From Rapana venosa (lineage: Eukaryota > Mollusca > Gastropoda > Neogastropoda > Muricidae): 64,000 bases of DNA. Positions within the stretch are counted from its first letter, which is position 1. The number at the start of each line of letters is the position of its first letter. The position numbers and the translations under genes are program-made. Shown here piece by piece: positions 21,876-32,151 of this stretch. The stretch covers positions 360,001 through 424,000 of the forward strand of contig CM054158.1 in assembly GCA_028751875.1 (NCBI GenBank). The letters are read 5' to 3'. The notes below the pieces were generated by a model, which saw nothing but the letters and a program-made list of their open reading frames with translations, was not told where the DNA came from and ran no database searches.

Positions 21876-21964
21876 AGTCTCTCACAGGAAAAATCCCAGC
21901 TCCCCCACCCCTCCCCTTCTTGTAGACGTGTTTTAACAAATGATCCATGATATGTCTGTAACAG

Positions 21965-22090
21965 CTGGGGTTTTTCCTGCCATTGTATTGTATATCACAT
22001 TAAGTCACGGCAGATTTCTCTACCTGAAATTCGGGCTACTCTCCTGGGTGAGAGCACGTCGCCACAAGAGCAGCGCCACCCACAGTTATG
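21965..22090 (-). mobile_element. SINE family B, 3' module (inverted)
   Basis: On the minus strand: GGGTGGCGCTGCTCTTGTGG, CGACGTGCTCTCACCCAGG, CCCGAATTTCAGGTAGAGA and AATCTGCCGTGACTTAATG. It has no head or ATT tail, so it is a fragment. Confidence 0.8.
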
Positions 22091-22374
22091 AAAAATCAAA
22101 CACAAGGCATGTATTGTTTGCAGAACTGTATGGTTGAACATGGTCTCCTGACAATCAAGGTTTCTACTTTGTGACACACATCAGCTAACACACTGAACAA
22201 GGAAAAGGATGCACGAACTTGTGCATGGAGTCAAAAACACCACACTGTCAGGGGTAAGGGGAATACTTTTCTATTAAATCGTAGCTGGTGGGGTACCAGG
22301 GCAGCACCCATAAATAATTACTTTTTTGCAGCCTCCTTTTTATACGCAAGAGATGAAAAACAGAGAGAGAGAGA

Positions 22375-22500
22375 GGGACCTCTGCTCACCTTGCTTTGCT
22401 TGGTCATGCTGTGTTGCACCATGCTGTGCCTTGCCTTGCCGTGCCGTGCAGAACACATTCCTCCTATGTCTTGCCTTGCCTTTCCTTGCACCAAGACCTG
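22375..22500. repeat. Degenerate TTGCC pentamer run
   Basis: Repeated CTTGC, CGTGC and CTGTG variants with an approximate 5-base period. Confidence 0.65.
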
Positions 22501-22734
22501 CCTGCCCCAGCAAATGTAAAAAAATAGTATTTGGACAGGACAATGATGGTATTTTGATAGTCAAAGTAGTATTTACAATCTTTCTTGTTCTCAGTGTATC
22601 TTCCATCCTCATCATTTATCTGATGGTTACAATTATGGTTTTCAATTCCTGGCTGCACTATGCGTTTATGAAAGTGGTTTTTTTTTTCAGAAAAAAGCTT
22701 CCATCTTCAATTTATATTTGAGTGTGTGTGTGCG

Positions 22735-22965
22735 TATTTATTTATTTATTTATTTATTGTTTTATATCGATGATAATGGAATAAGCACTCATGTGCTTTT
22801 TTAGATCCATTCCCCGTGTGTATGCGGTTTTGTAAATTCTGTCATCTGTTTCCACCGGCACACAATGGTTACTCTTCCGAAAAGCGGAACAGGATTTAAC
22901 GTGTGCGCAAGATGTTCTGCATGCGTTCGAACACGGAGCCTCGGTTTATACTCTCATCCATGTGT
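22735..22965 (-). mobile_element. SINE family A, 5'-truncated (inverted)
   Basis: On the minus strand: GGATGAGAGTATAAACCGAG, GCAGAACATCTTGCGCACAC, TTCCGCTTTTCGGAAGAG, CCATTGTGTGCCGGTGGAAA, then AAAAGCACATGAGTGCTTAT, TCCATTATCATCGATATAAA and an AATA tail (22738-22760). It shows the 3' end of the family clearly; the tRNA head is absent and a GT microsatellite abuts the truncation. Confidence 0.85.
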
Positions 22966-23570
22966 GTGTGTGCACGCGCGCGCGCGCAAGTGAGTGTGCA
23001 GTGTTGATCCATAAATTTTCAGAGAAGACGAATGTAAGGAATGTTAAGGACCACAGTCTCTGTTTTTATGGACCTTCTTCTACAAATTATTTAATTTTTT
23101 TAAGTTAAGAAAGTTTAAAGTTGAAAATAGAACAAGATCCTCGGCTGTTTTGTGTCACCTTCTTAATAAAATATAAAAGTATGTAATTCGCTACAGTTAA
23201 TCCATAATGGTATCTGACTCAAAGTATGTAATTAGATTTGAACTCTACAAGCTAAGACTAAGTGATCACAAAAGCTCACCTTTCCATTCACTGTCTTCTT
23301 GGTTCTCAATGTCTAAATTTGCTTATAGCTCTCTGAGTTTTTCTTCCTTTTTTCTCAACACGCACTGTTTTCAACATTTAATACACTATTACATCAAAAG
23401 ATAAAATTGGAGCAGCTAATGATAAAAGCAGTTTAAAAAATACTAAATATAGTCAAGAAGAAACAAATCATCACAGACCAATGCACAGTATAACATTAAT
23501 GCATCCTGACTTCATGCAGTCTCCTTTCTTGCTACACATTGTTATCATTTTATTCAGTACATTTCTACAT
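22965..23570. other. AT-rich low-repeat DNA, no gene seen
   Basis: Starts with a short GT/CG run (22965-22990). No further structure seen. Confidence 0.4.
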
Positions 23571-23577
23571 TTCTAGG

Positions 23578-23765
23578 GTGAAAGGGTGGCGCAGCGCTAA
23601 GTGGCGACGCGTTCTCCCGCTCTCCCCGGGGAGAGCAGCCCGAATTTCACGGAGAGAAATCTGCCGTGACTTAAAGTGGTATGAAATAAAATCTGAGCGC
23701 TTTGATTTGTTGCTTTACAAGATTCAGCGCTATATAAATTCCATACATTATTATTATTATTAATT
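23578..23765 (+). mobile_element. SINE family B, 3' module with LINE-like tail
   Basis: Carries GGTGGCGCAGCG, GGCGACGCGTTCTCCCG, GGGGAGAGCAGCCCGAATTT, GAGAAATCTGCCGTGACTTA, then GCGCTTTGATTTGTTGCTTT, CAGCGCTATATAAATTCCAT and an ATT tail. The last 60 bases align with the 3' end of the LINE at 5899-5960 (minus), including GCGCTTTGATTTGTT and GCGCTATATAAATTCCAT. The head is missing. Confidence 0.85.
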
Positions 23766-23969
23766 ACCTGCAGAAAATTGCTTTACTTGTTTACACCATT
23801 CATTTATCCCATAGTCTAGAGGACCACTGGGGCATCACTGAAGATTTGGCAACAAGTTTCCTCCACTCCTCGTGGTTTTCAGTTGTCCGTGGTAAGTCGT
23901 TCCACTGGAGGTCAGTTTTCCTCTTGGGTGTTGTTTTCCTATCGTTTTCTCTGCCGCCTCTTTGTTTTT

Positions 23970-24046
23970 ACAATAATACAGAGCGTCAATTCCATGAACC
24001 TCCAAGAGAAATGTTGTCAAGGTACTTTATCAACAGTGTGATATCA
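23970..24046. repeat. Diverged flank module of the 17-20 bp minisatellite
   Basis: Contains ACAGAGCGTCAATTCCATGA and TACTTTATCAACAGTGTGA, related to the flank seen at 25265-25380 and after each minisatellite of the macrosatellite, as at 32530-32640. Confidence 0.45.
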
Positions 24047-24050
24047 TTTT

Positions 24051-24103
<53 letters not shown>

Positions 24104-24127
24104 TCATCATCATCATCATCATTATTA
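24047..24127. repeat. (CTA)n(TCA)n trinucleotide array
   Basis: About 18 CTA units followed by about seven TCA units. Confidence 0.95.
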
Positions 24128-24229
24128 GTGTGTGTGTGTGAAGTACATTGATGTCATAGAGAATCATGCAAGTACGATTAAAACTGTGTAAAGAATGAAG
24201 TAGATAGGCAACAGAACCATACCTTGAAG

Positions 24230-24490
24230 AGAAGCAGCAAAAGTCGACTTTGAAGTCCTGGCAATGGAGGTGTTCTTGCAGTAATGAACAAGTCTTTCCA
24301 AAGATGAAAAGATGTCCTTGAGGCAATAAAGATGTCTTTGTAGTTATGAAGAGATCCTTGCAATGAAGACACCCTGATTAAGTTGAAGTCCTTGCAATGA
24401 AGACGCCTTTTGCAGTAATAAAAAGTCGTGTAAAGATGAAAAAGTCCTTGTGATCAAGAAGTCCTGGCAAAGATGAAGATCTGGCAATCA
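24230..24490 (+). repeat. Diverged 20-bp minisatellite, outer copy
   Basis: Loose repeats of GATGAAGANGTCCTTGNAGT with variable spacing, related to 25430-26540. It is the most decayed of the eight GATGAAG-type arrays. Confidence 0.7.
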
Positions 24491-24649
24491 TACAAATAGG
24501 AACACATCATCTCAAAACAGATAAATCACAGCAGGTGATGAGTGAGCTATTTAAAGATAAACAAATAAAACAGCAAACGGAGGGAACAATTCACGACACA
24601 AGATTAATACATGGTAACACCAATGCACGATGACTTAATGCTGCTCTTT

Positions 24650-24845
24650 ATCCCGTGTGTGAACGCATAAAGAACTTCTTGCACACAGGTTAAATCCTGT
24701 TCGGCTTTTCGAAAGAGTAGGCCATTGTGTGCCGGTGGGAACTGATGACAGAATTTACAAAGCTACACACACATGGGGACTGGATGAAAAAAAGCACATA
24801 AGTGCTTATTCCATTATCCTTAATATAAAAGAATAAAATATTTAA
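24650..24845 (+). mobile_element. SINE family A, 5'-truncated
   Basis: Has GTGTGTGAACGCATAAAGAA, CTTGCACACAGGTTAAATCC, GTTCGGCTTTTCGAAAGAGT, CATTGTGTGCCGGTGGGAAC, AAAGCACATAAGTGCTTATT and TCCATTATCCTTAATATAAA, with an A/T-rich tail. It is in direct orientation here, opposite to the copy at 22735. Confidence 0.85.
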
Positions 24846-25264
24846 AATATAAATTTAAAAATACCTTGCTGCACATTTTTTACCATTTTCATCAGAAGAG
24901 AAAAACTTGTCAACTGCCTTGCAATATAGACAGTGTTGATATGACATACAGTGTCAATGTCACACAAACCGTGTCAATGTCGCACATCTCCAACAGCAGT
25001 ATCATTAAAGACTTTTATCATCACTGTGCTACCAGATCCAGTACCATTTAAACTGTATAAAAAAAATGTAGACTTTTCCGAACACTCAGACAGCACCAAT
25101 TGTGGTCTGTCATACGAGTGAAAATGCGTTGTGCTGATGTTAAGCGCCCGACATGTCAGGCCCAGCACATTCAACTCCAGTATAGGAGAGAATTGTTGTC
25201 TTAACTGTCCTGCCACCTTTCTTTCTAAGAACATTTATATTCATACCAAACTAACCCCCTTACA

Positions 25265-25380
25265 ATATACACAGCGTCAGTTCCAAAACTTTTCAACAGC
25301 AGTGTCATTAGAGCACTTAGTCAACAGGTTGGTATTAAATCCAAAACAATTAAGATAATGTATTTGAATAATACAGAACA
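25265..25380. repeat. Flank module, diverged copy
   Basis: TATACACAGCGTCAGTTCC, TTTTCAACAGCAGTGTCATT and GTCAACAGGTTGGTATTAAA match the flank after the minisatellite in macrosatellite units (32530-32640 and equivalents) with many substitutions. Here it lies before a minisatellite, showing an alternation of flank and array. Confidence 0.65.
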
Positions 25381-25429
25381 TAGATGACAGAACCATACCT
25401 TGAGGGGAACCAATTAACGTTGACTTTTG

Positions 25430-25812
25430 AAGTCCTGGCAAGGAGGAAGCCCTTGCAGCCATGCGATTCTTGAAGCAATGAAGAAGCCCTTGCAATGAAA
25501 ACATCCTTGCAAGAAAGAAGTCCTTGAAGTAAAAAAGACATCTTTTTGGTGATGAAGAAGTCCTCGTAATGATGAAGAAGTCCTTGTAATGATAAAGAAG
25601 TCCTTCTAATGATGAAGAAGTCCTTGTAATGACGAACATATATTTGTAGCGATGACGAAGTCCTCGTAATGATGAAGAAGTCCTTGTAATGATGAACATA
25701 TATTTGTAGCGATGAACGAAGTCCTTGTAATGATGAACATATATTTGTAGCAATGAAGAAGTCCTTGTAATGATGAAGAAGTCCTGGTATTCTCAAGAAG
25801 TCCTTACAGTAA
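25430..25812 (+). repeat. 20-bp minisatellite, left part
   Basis: Tandem units of GATGAAGAAGTCCTTGTAAT, with a higher-order variant holding GAACATATATTTGTAGCGAT. The 20-bp period rotates the frame every unit, giving overlapping minus-strand open frames (25277-25753 and 25350-25796) that repeat every 20 residues. Not genes. Confidence 0.9.
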
Positions 25813-26117
25813 GGGGACGGGATAGCTCAGTGGTCGGAGCACTCGCTTTCCCCCAGCCAAGTTAAGCAGCGTCGAGCGTGGTTACCAGTTGGATGGGTGA
25901 CCGTTTGCGCGCCTTGGCTTCAGTACAGTTCCCCCAGTTCACCCAGCTGTAAATGGGTACCTGCCCTCTTTAGGGTCAGGGAAGGTAAAGCAGCGAGGGA
26001 GAGGAGATGGGCGCCACCCTCAATATGCTGGCCCTAGAGAAGTGAGGTCTCTGACGCCTCGCTCCCCTACGACCTTATAGGTTATGGGACTCCTTTACCT
26101 TTTACCTTTTTTACCTT
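25813..26117 (+). mobile_element. tRNA/5S-rRNA-like SINE, copy 3, inserted in the minisatellite
   Basis: Nearly identical to copy 2 at 802-1096, so probably young. It splits a minisatellite unit: joining the bases on either side gives CTTACAGTAAAGAATACG, which matches the intact unit at about 26185-26205 (CTTGCAGTAAAGAATACG). The element is therefore bounded to the base and has no target duplication. The tail is TTTACC/TTTTACC repeats. Confidence 0.9.
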
Positions 26118-26540
26118 AGAATACGTCTTTGTGGTGATGAAGAAGTCCTTGTGATGATGAAGAAGTCCTGGTATTATTAAGAAGTCCTTGCAGTAAAGAA
26201 TACGTCTTTGTGGTGATGAAGAAGTCATTATGATGATGATAAAGTCCTTGTAATTATGAAGAAGTCCTTGTAATGATGAAGATATTATAATAGTGGCGAT
26301 GAAGAAGTCCTTCAATGATGAAGAAGTCCTTGTAGTAAAGAAGAGATCTCTGTAGCGGTGAAGAAGTCCTTCCAATGATGTAAAAGACCTTGTAGCAATT
26401 AACAAGTCTTTGTAGTCCACAGACTTCTTAGCCACGATGAAGAAATCCTACAACGATGAAGAAGTCCTTGCAACAATGAAGAAGTCCTAGCAGAGATGAT
26501 GAAGTCCTTGCAGAGACAAAAAGTCCTTGCAGTGTTGAAG
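26118..26540 (+). repeat. 20-bp minisatellite, right part
   Basis: Continues the array interrupted by the SINE, with GATGAAGAAGTCCTTGTNAT variants and more substitutions than the left part. Confidence 0.9.
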
Positions 26541-27075
26541 ACCTAACTTTCACATCAGATGTAAAATCTATCACCGATACATCAATATACAAATTACTAG
26601 CCAGGAACAAAAACAATACTGCCATCTTAAAACCATGATTTTTGTTTCAATGGACAATTCACCAGATTTGGGGATTTGAAATAGTAATGTCAAACTCGAC
26701 ACAAAAAGCATAATGGTGACATAAACACACACTAAGTCAGACATACATATTTTGTTATTGTGGGATCTACAACCTATTTTTCATATTTTCTTTCTCTTAT
26801 TTGTATGTGTATCGCCTCCAAACACCTTTTCTTTTCCGTTACTTTTTTTTGGTGGGTCCTACATAATCTCTTTCACACTTTTCCTTTTATTTCCAATGTC
26901 TGATATAAAAAAATTCATGTCACCTATATAAACACACATTCAAAAAGAAAAATTGTCAAATTGATGTACCAAACAAAAGGATTTAAAAAAATATTTTAAA
27001 AAAGAACTGATGCAAACTGACGTAGCATCATTAAGGCAGGGGGATTCTGTCTTGAAGAAAAAGGCACATCAGTAA

Positions 27076-27135
27076 TGCAACTTTGGTGCTGCTTTTACAA
27101 CAGAACCAAGAGTGTTGTTTCAGAACGTTATGGCT
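27076..27135 (+). repeat. Single ancestral-type 58-bp unit
   Basis: TGCAACTTTGGTGCTGCTTT, TACAACAGAACC and GAGTGTTGTTTCAGAAC correspond to the unit that is tandemly repeated at 28583, 33839, 40602, 47363 and 52142. Only one copy is present here. Confidence 0.75.
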
Positions 27136-27192
27136 ACAGATCCATGCTAATCTGGAATAACACCAGCGCACATATTTCTCTCTCTCTCTCTC

Positions 27193-27218
27193 TTTAACAC
27201 ACACACACCACGCATGCA

Positions 27219-27252
<34 letters not shown>

Positions 27253-27262
27253 CGCATGCACA
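27193..27262. repeat. (CA)n microsatellite, interrupted
   Basis: CA repeats with CACGCATGCACCA interruptions, preceded by a short CT run. Confidence 0.9.
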
Positions 27263-27818
27263 CACACAAACTTAAAATCATACAGCATCTACTGGTTAGC
27301 TAACGGCCAATTTCATATACAAAACGATACCCCAAAATTCATGCTGCTGTGACCTCTGTGTTGCAGTCAAATCTGCCATGGCATTATCATTCATAAGGCT
27401 ACAACATGGGTTTACCCACAACACAATTCATTCTGTTCCTGCCAACATCATCAGCTACTTCAGCACCAGAATCTTTTATCAACAAATCACAGCAAACATC
27501 AGTTCTGAACTATGAAATCAAAGACAGAAATTCAGTCTGATCAAAATAACTACAATGAACTAGCTACTTAGGTAACAGCTTTTCCACTTAAAGCATCATA
27601 CACACAAGTGATAGTAATTGTAAGGCTTCAATACAAAATCATACAAACAAATACTACAACTTTGGTTCTGCTTTCATAAATTATATTACAAACATCAAGT
27701 CCAGCCCATCTACAACAAAGGTTGCTCTCGACTACAATATTTTTCAAACAAACTAAATACATAGACAAATCTATCCTCCTCACTCAGTTTAAACGACCTC
27801 CTCCCCTTCCCCTCCCAA

Positions 27819-27890
<72 letters not shown>

Positions 27891-28582
27891 TGTCACACAG
27901 ATAAGCATCTGTTACTCATAATACACATTGCACTTTACAATATTCATATTCACATCACTTTTTCTCTTATTTATCACATCTATATCCATTTAATCCACTC
28001 ATAGATCTTCTACGTCTCCCAGTAGATGCAACATGTATCAGAGATATATCAATACACACATTATCAGCTAGAAACAAACAATATTGCCATATTAAGACCG
28101 GTATTTTTTTCAATGGACATTTGAACAGATTTATCATTTTATAATTACATAAGACTTTTGAAATAAATGCATTTGCACACACAAACAGAGTCAGATAACT
28201 TTTTTTCTGGTGGGGCCTCCAACCTCTCATTTTTTCTTACATTATTCTCTTTTTTTCTTTTTTCTTTTCTTTTCCTTCTTTTCTTTTCTTCTCTTTCTTT
28301 TTTTTTCTTTTTTTATGTGGGGCCTCCATCCACCTTTTCTTTTCCCCTTTCTTTTTCATGTGGGACCCCCATCCTTCTCTTTCCCCCCACTTTTTCTTCT
28401 ATTTCCATTTTCTGACATCCAAAATTTATGTCACCTACTTAAACACTCATTGAAAAACCAAAAGGAAATCCATTCAAAATGATGTACCAAACAAGGTCAA
28501 AACTACAACAAAAAGTCCACAGGAACTGAAGTGGTATCATTGGGACTGGAGCCTTGTTTTGAAGAGGCATACACATTAGTAA

Positions 28583-29285
28583 TGCAACTGTGGTGCTGGC
28601 TTTACAACTGAACCAACAGTGTCACTTCAAATATATCACATGCAACTGTGGTGCTGGCTTTACAACTGAACCACCAGTGTCACTTCAAATATATCACATG
28701 CAACTGTGGTGCTGGCTTTACAACTGAACCAACAGTGTCACTTCAAATATATCACATGCAACTGTGGTGCTGGCTTTACAACTGAACCACCAGTGTCACT
28801 TCAAATATATTGTATGCAACTGGGGTTCTGGCTTTACAACTGAACCACCAGTGTCACTTCAAATATATTGTATGCAACTGTGGTGCTGGCTTTACAACTG
28901 AACCACCAGTGTCACTTCAAATATATCGTATGCAACTGTGGTGCTGGCTTTACAACTGAACCACCAGTGTCACTTCAAATATATTGTATGCAACTGGGGT
29001 TCTGGCTTTACAACTGAACCACCAGTGTCACTTCAAATATATTGTATGCAACTGTGGTGCTGGCTTTACAACTGAACCACCAGTGTCACTTCAAATATAT
29101 TGTATGCAACTGTGGTACTGGCTTTACAACTGAACCACCAGTGTCACTTCAAATATATTGTATGCAACTGTGGTACTGGCTTTACAACTGAACCACCAGT
29201 GTCACTTCAAATATATTGTATGCAACTGTGGTACTGGCTTTACAACTGAACCACCAGTGTCACTTCAAACATGTCATGGCAATAT
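28583..29285 (+). repeat. 58-bp VNTR, 12 units
   Basis: Units start every 58 bases from 28583 to 29221. Each has TGCAACTGTGGTGCTGGCTT, TACAACTGAACCACCAGTGT and CACTTCAAATATAT. A variant with GGGGTTC at 28815 recurs at 28989, exactly three units on, so a three-unit block was duplicated. The last three units share GGTACTGG, another local expansion. Confidence 0.95.
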
Positions 29286-30068
29286 ATCCATAACACCAGA
29301 GCACAGATTTGCACCCCACCCCCTCACATACACACACAGATACACATGAATACAAACTGAAATACCTATAATACCTACTGGTTAGCTAACAGCAAATTTC
29401 ATATGTACACAAAATCATACCCAAAATTTCATGCTGCTTTGACATTTATGCATGGCATTATCAGTCATAAGACTACAGCATGGATTGGCCCACAACACAA
29501 TTCATTTTGTTCCTGCCCTCATGAACAATTACTTCAGGACCATATTTTTTTATAAACTGATCACATTTTTTCTCAACTACTATTTTCAAGAGAAAAATTT
29601 AGTCTGATCAAAAGGACAAAAAAGCACTAGCTACTTAGGCAACTGCTTTTCCACATAAAACATCATACAAACAAGTGATGCTGACTGTATGGCTACATTA
29701 CAAAAATCATACAAAGAACTAATACAGCTTGGGTGCTTCTTTAACAAATTACAAACATGCAGTCCAGACCACCTACAACAAAGGTTGTTCTCAACAATAC
29801 TTTTCTTTTAAAATATAAATAAACCAGTACCTACCCCCTCACTTAGTAAAAAGATCCCCAAAACACACACACACACATCCATGCACCTGTTAAGCATAAC
29901 ACATTTTGCACTTTACAATATTCATATCATTTTCTCTAATTCATCACATACACATTTAATCCATTTATTCCACTCATAGATCTTCAATATCTCCAAGTAG
30001 ATTCAACATCTATCAGGGATAGATCAATACACAGATTATCTGCTAGAAACACAAACAATACTGCCGTG

Positions 30069-30250
30069 TTAAGACCAGGCTTTTTTTCAATGGACATTTG
30101 AACAGATTTATCATTTTACTTATTATTAAGACCATGGGTTTTTTAATGGACATTTGAACAGATTTATCATCTTACTTATTATTAAGACCATGGTTTTTTC
30201 AATAGACATTTGAACAGATTTATCGTTTTACTTATTATATAAGACTTTGA
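30069..30250 (+). repeat. 57-bp VNTR, three units (unit 1)
   Basis: TTAAGACCA-GG, TTTTTCAATGGACATTTGAA, CAGATTTATCATTTTACTTA repeated three times. Units 3 (41508-41690) and 4 (48351-48535) also have three; unit 2 has one and a half (34890-34975) and unit 5 one (53128-53205). Confidence 0.85.
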
Positions 30251-30849
30251 AATAAAATGTACTTATGGTGACTTGCACACATACACAGAGTCATATAACT
30301 TTTTTTCTGGTGGAGCCTCCAACTTTGACTGTTTTTTTTACATTGTCCCTTTTTTTCTTTTTTGTTCTTTTTTTTCTCCTTTTTTTACATTTTCTTTTTT
30401 TTTTGTTCCTTTTTTTTCTTTTTTTATGTTGGGCCTCCAACCACCTTTTCTTTTCCCCTTTCTTTTTTGTGGGGCCTTTTGTGAGGCCTCCAGCCACCTT
30501 TTCTCTTTTTTATGTGGGGGCCTCCATCCTCCTCTTTTTTCCCCACTGTTTCTTCTATTTCCATTTTCTGACATCCAACATTCATGTCATCTATGTAAAC
30601 ACTCATTCAAAACCCAAAAGGAAAACCAATCAAAGTGATGTACCAAACACTTTACTGAACACCCTTTTCCTAACCTTTCCCCACCCCTGACCCCTCTACC
30701 AGTTGCATACATGCACAGTCATCCTTCTGGCTGTCTCCCCATGTTTAATTGATATAAATATTTATCCACAAAACATCTTTTTCTAAATGCCCTTTTCTTT
30801 AAACAAACAAAAATGCTCTTTTCCCCCATCCCCTCCCCCCACAAAAAAC

Positions 30850-31065
30850 CCTATTCTTTCGGATGAGACTAAACCAAAGTCCCATGTGTGACCACACACT
30901 GAGCATCTTGCACATATGTGAAAACCTGTTCCGCCTTTTGGATGAGTAAGCCATTGTGTGCCAGTGGGAACAGATGACATAAGTTACAAAATGGCAGGCA
31001 CACATGGACTAGAGTAAAACAAAGCACACGATTGCTTACTTATTATCCTCAAAATGATAGGTTTT
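30850..31065 (+). mobile_element. SINE family A core, unit 1 copy
   Basis: TTTCGGATGAGACTAAACCA, GAGCATCTTGCACATATGTG, GTTCCGCCTTTTGGATGAGT, CATTGTGTGCCAGTGGGAAC, AAGCACACGATTGCTTACTT and ATTATCCTCAAAATGAT. No tRNA head. It was present before the array amplified, since all five units have it at the same place. Confidence 0.8.
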
Positions 31066-32151
31066 TATGTGTGATAAAATCCTCTTTGCCAATGACCTAA
31101 AAATTATTGTATTCCTTTCTCCTACATATTCAATTTTCTCAAATTTCACTTCCGTGTAATTCTTTTTACTGGTTTCAGGTCAGAGAAGGGACCATTATGT
31201 CCATGTACCATTGCATCTATCTGCCAGTGTGTTCACATGCCCATTAGGGGTTCAGGGTTAGTGTAAAGAGTTAGTATAAGGTTAAGGTTAGGATTAGTAT
31301 TTGGGACTGGGCCTGTCAGTCTGTATGTATGCACGAATGTATGCTTGTGGACGCAATGGCATGTGGACATCATGGGTTTTGGACCTTTTCCCTTTCACAC
31401 AACTTACTATTCCCACCAAAAGCAGATGGTATTTCTATGACTTTCTAAAACTTTTACTCAGAGTTTGAGCCCCAACAGCATAAAAGGCTTTGACGCTTAA
31501 ATCATGTTTTCATCAGGAAAGTTGCAGGATGGTTTAGATGCTCACTTGCCTAACAAGTAAACTGTGAGATTCTGGTTTCAATTCCCAGCCTGCATTTTCT
31601 TCCCAGTTTTATGGAAAAAATCAAAAGAAATGTCAAGTTTTTCAAAGAAGACTCCAAAAAGTCAGACCCATATGCTTACCGGCTTGTCCATGTCAAAAGA
31701 TCCAACAACAGCTGAAAATCGAAAACAGGAAGATACCTCCTGACTGTCCTGGAAACATTAGGGGTTGGCTAAATTCCCAACTGTACTATCAATGTCTGAA
31801 TGCAGCTACCTTCATGATTGGAGAGAAGAAAATGGTCACATGTGCAAAATCTCACCATTGGTAAAACTGGAGTACTAGCAAAGGAATAAAACAGCAACAC
31901 ATATTTTCATAGTAATAATTCATTAAAAATAGAAGAAAAAGAAACATGGAAAGTATGAAATAAATCATTTTCCCCAACCCTACTATAATTTGCCTGAATT
32001 ACTGATGTAAATGTGCATCCTACCCCTTCCTCTCAAATACCTCTTTACCTTAAATTACTGTTCAATAAATTTATATAATGCCCACCCATCCCTTCACAAG
32101 CACACACACACGCACACACACACACACACCACACACATATCCCCAAAACCA

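Larger units (their letters stand above)
26540..27587 (+). repeat. Diverged unit 0 of the macrosatellite
   Basis: Contains recognisable relatives of later modules in the same order: ATCTATCACCGATACATCAA, AACAATACTGCCATCTTAAA, TCAATGGACAATTCACCAGA, a pyrimidine-rich stretch (26740-26900), CCAATGTCTGATATAAAAAA, GTCACCTATATAAACACACA, one copy of the 58-bp sequence (27076-27135) and CCCACAACACAATTCATTCT. Divergence is far higher than among units 1-5, so it is an old copy at the array edge. Confidence 0.75.

Noticed and set aside
28583..29285. A CRISPR-like array
   Set aside because: The repeats are directly abutting 58-bp units without unique spacers, in a eukaryotic repeat context.
30265..30690. 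Phe/Leu/Ser-rich open frames on the plus strand and Lys-rich frames on the minus strand in the macrosatellite (also 33401, 35060, 41701, 48544, 51703, 53212)
   Set aside because: They translate the pyrimidine tracts. The apparent membrane helices and basic proteins come from T-rich or A-rich composition.
31250..31310. Interstitial telomere-like sequence (GGGTTAGTGTAAAGAGTTAG and similar, repeated in each macrosatellite unit)
   Set aside because: GTTAG occurs several times but there is no run of TTAGGG; it is a short imperfect repeat within the unit.
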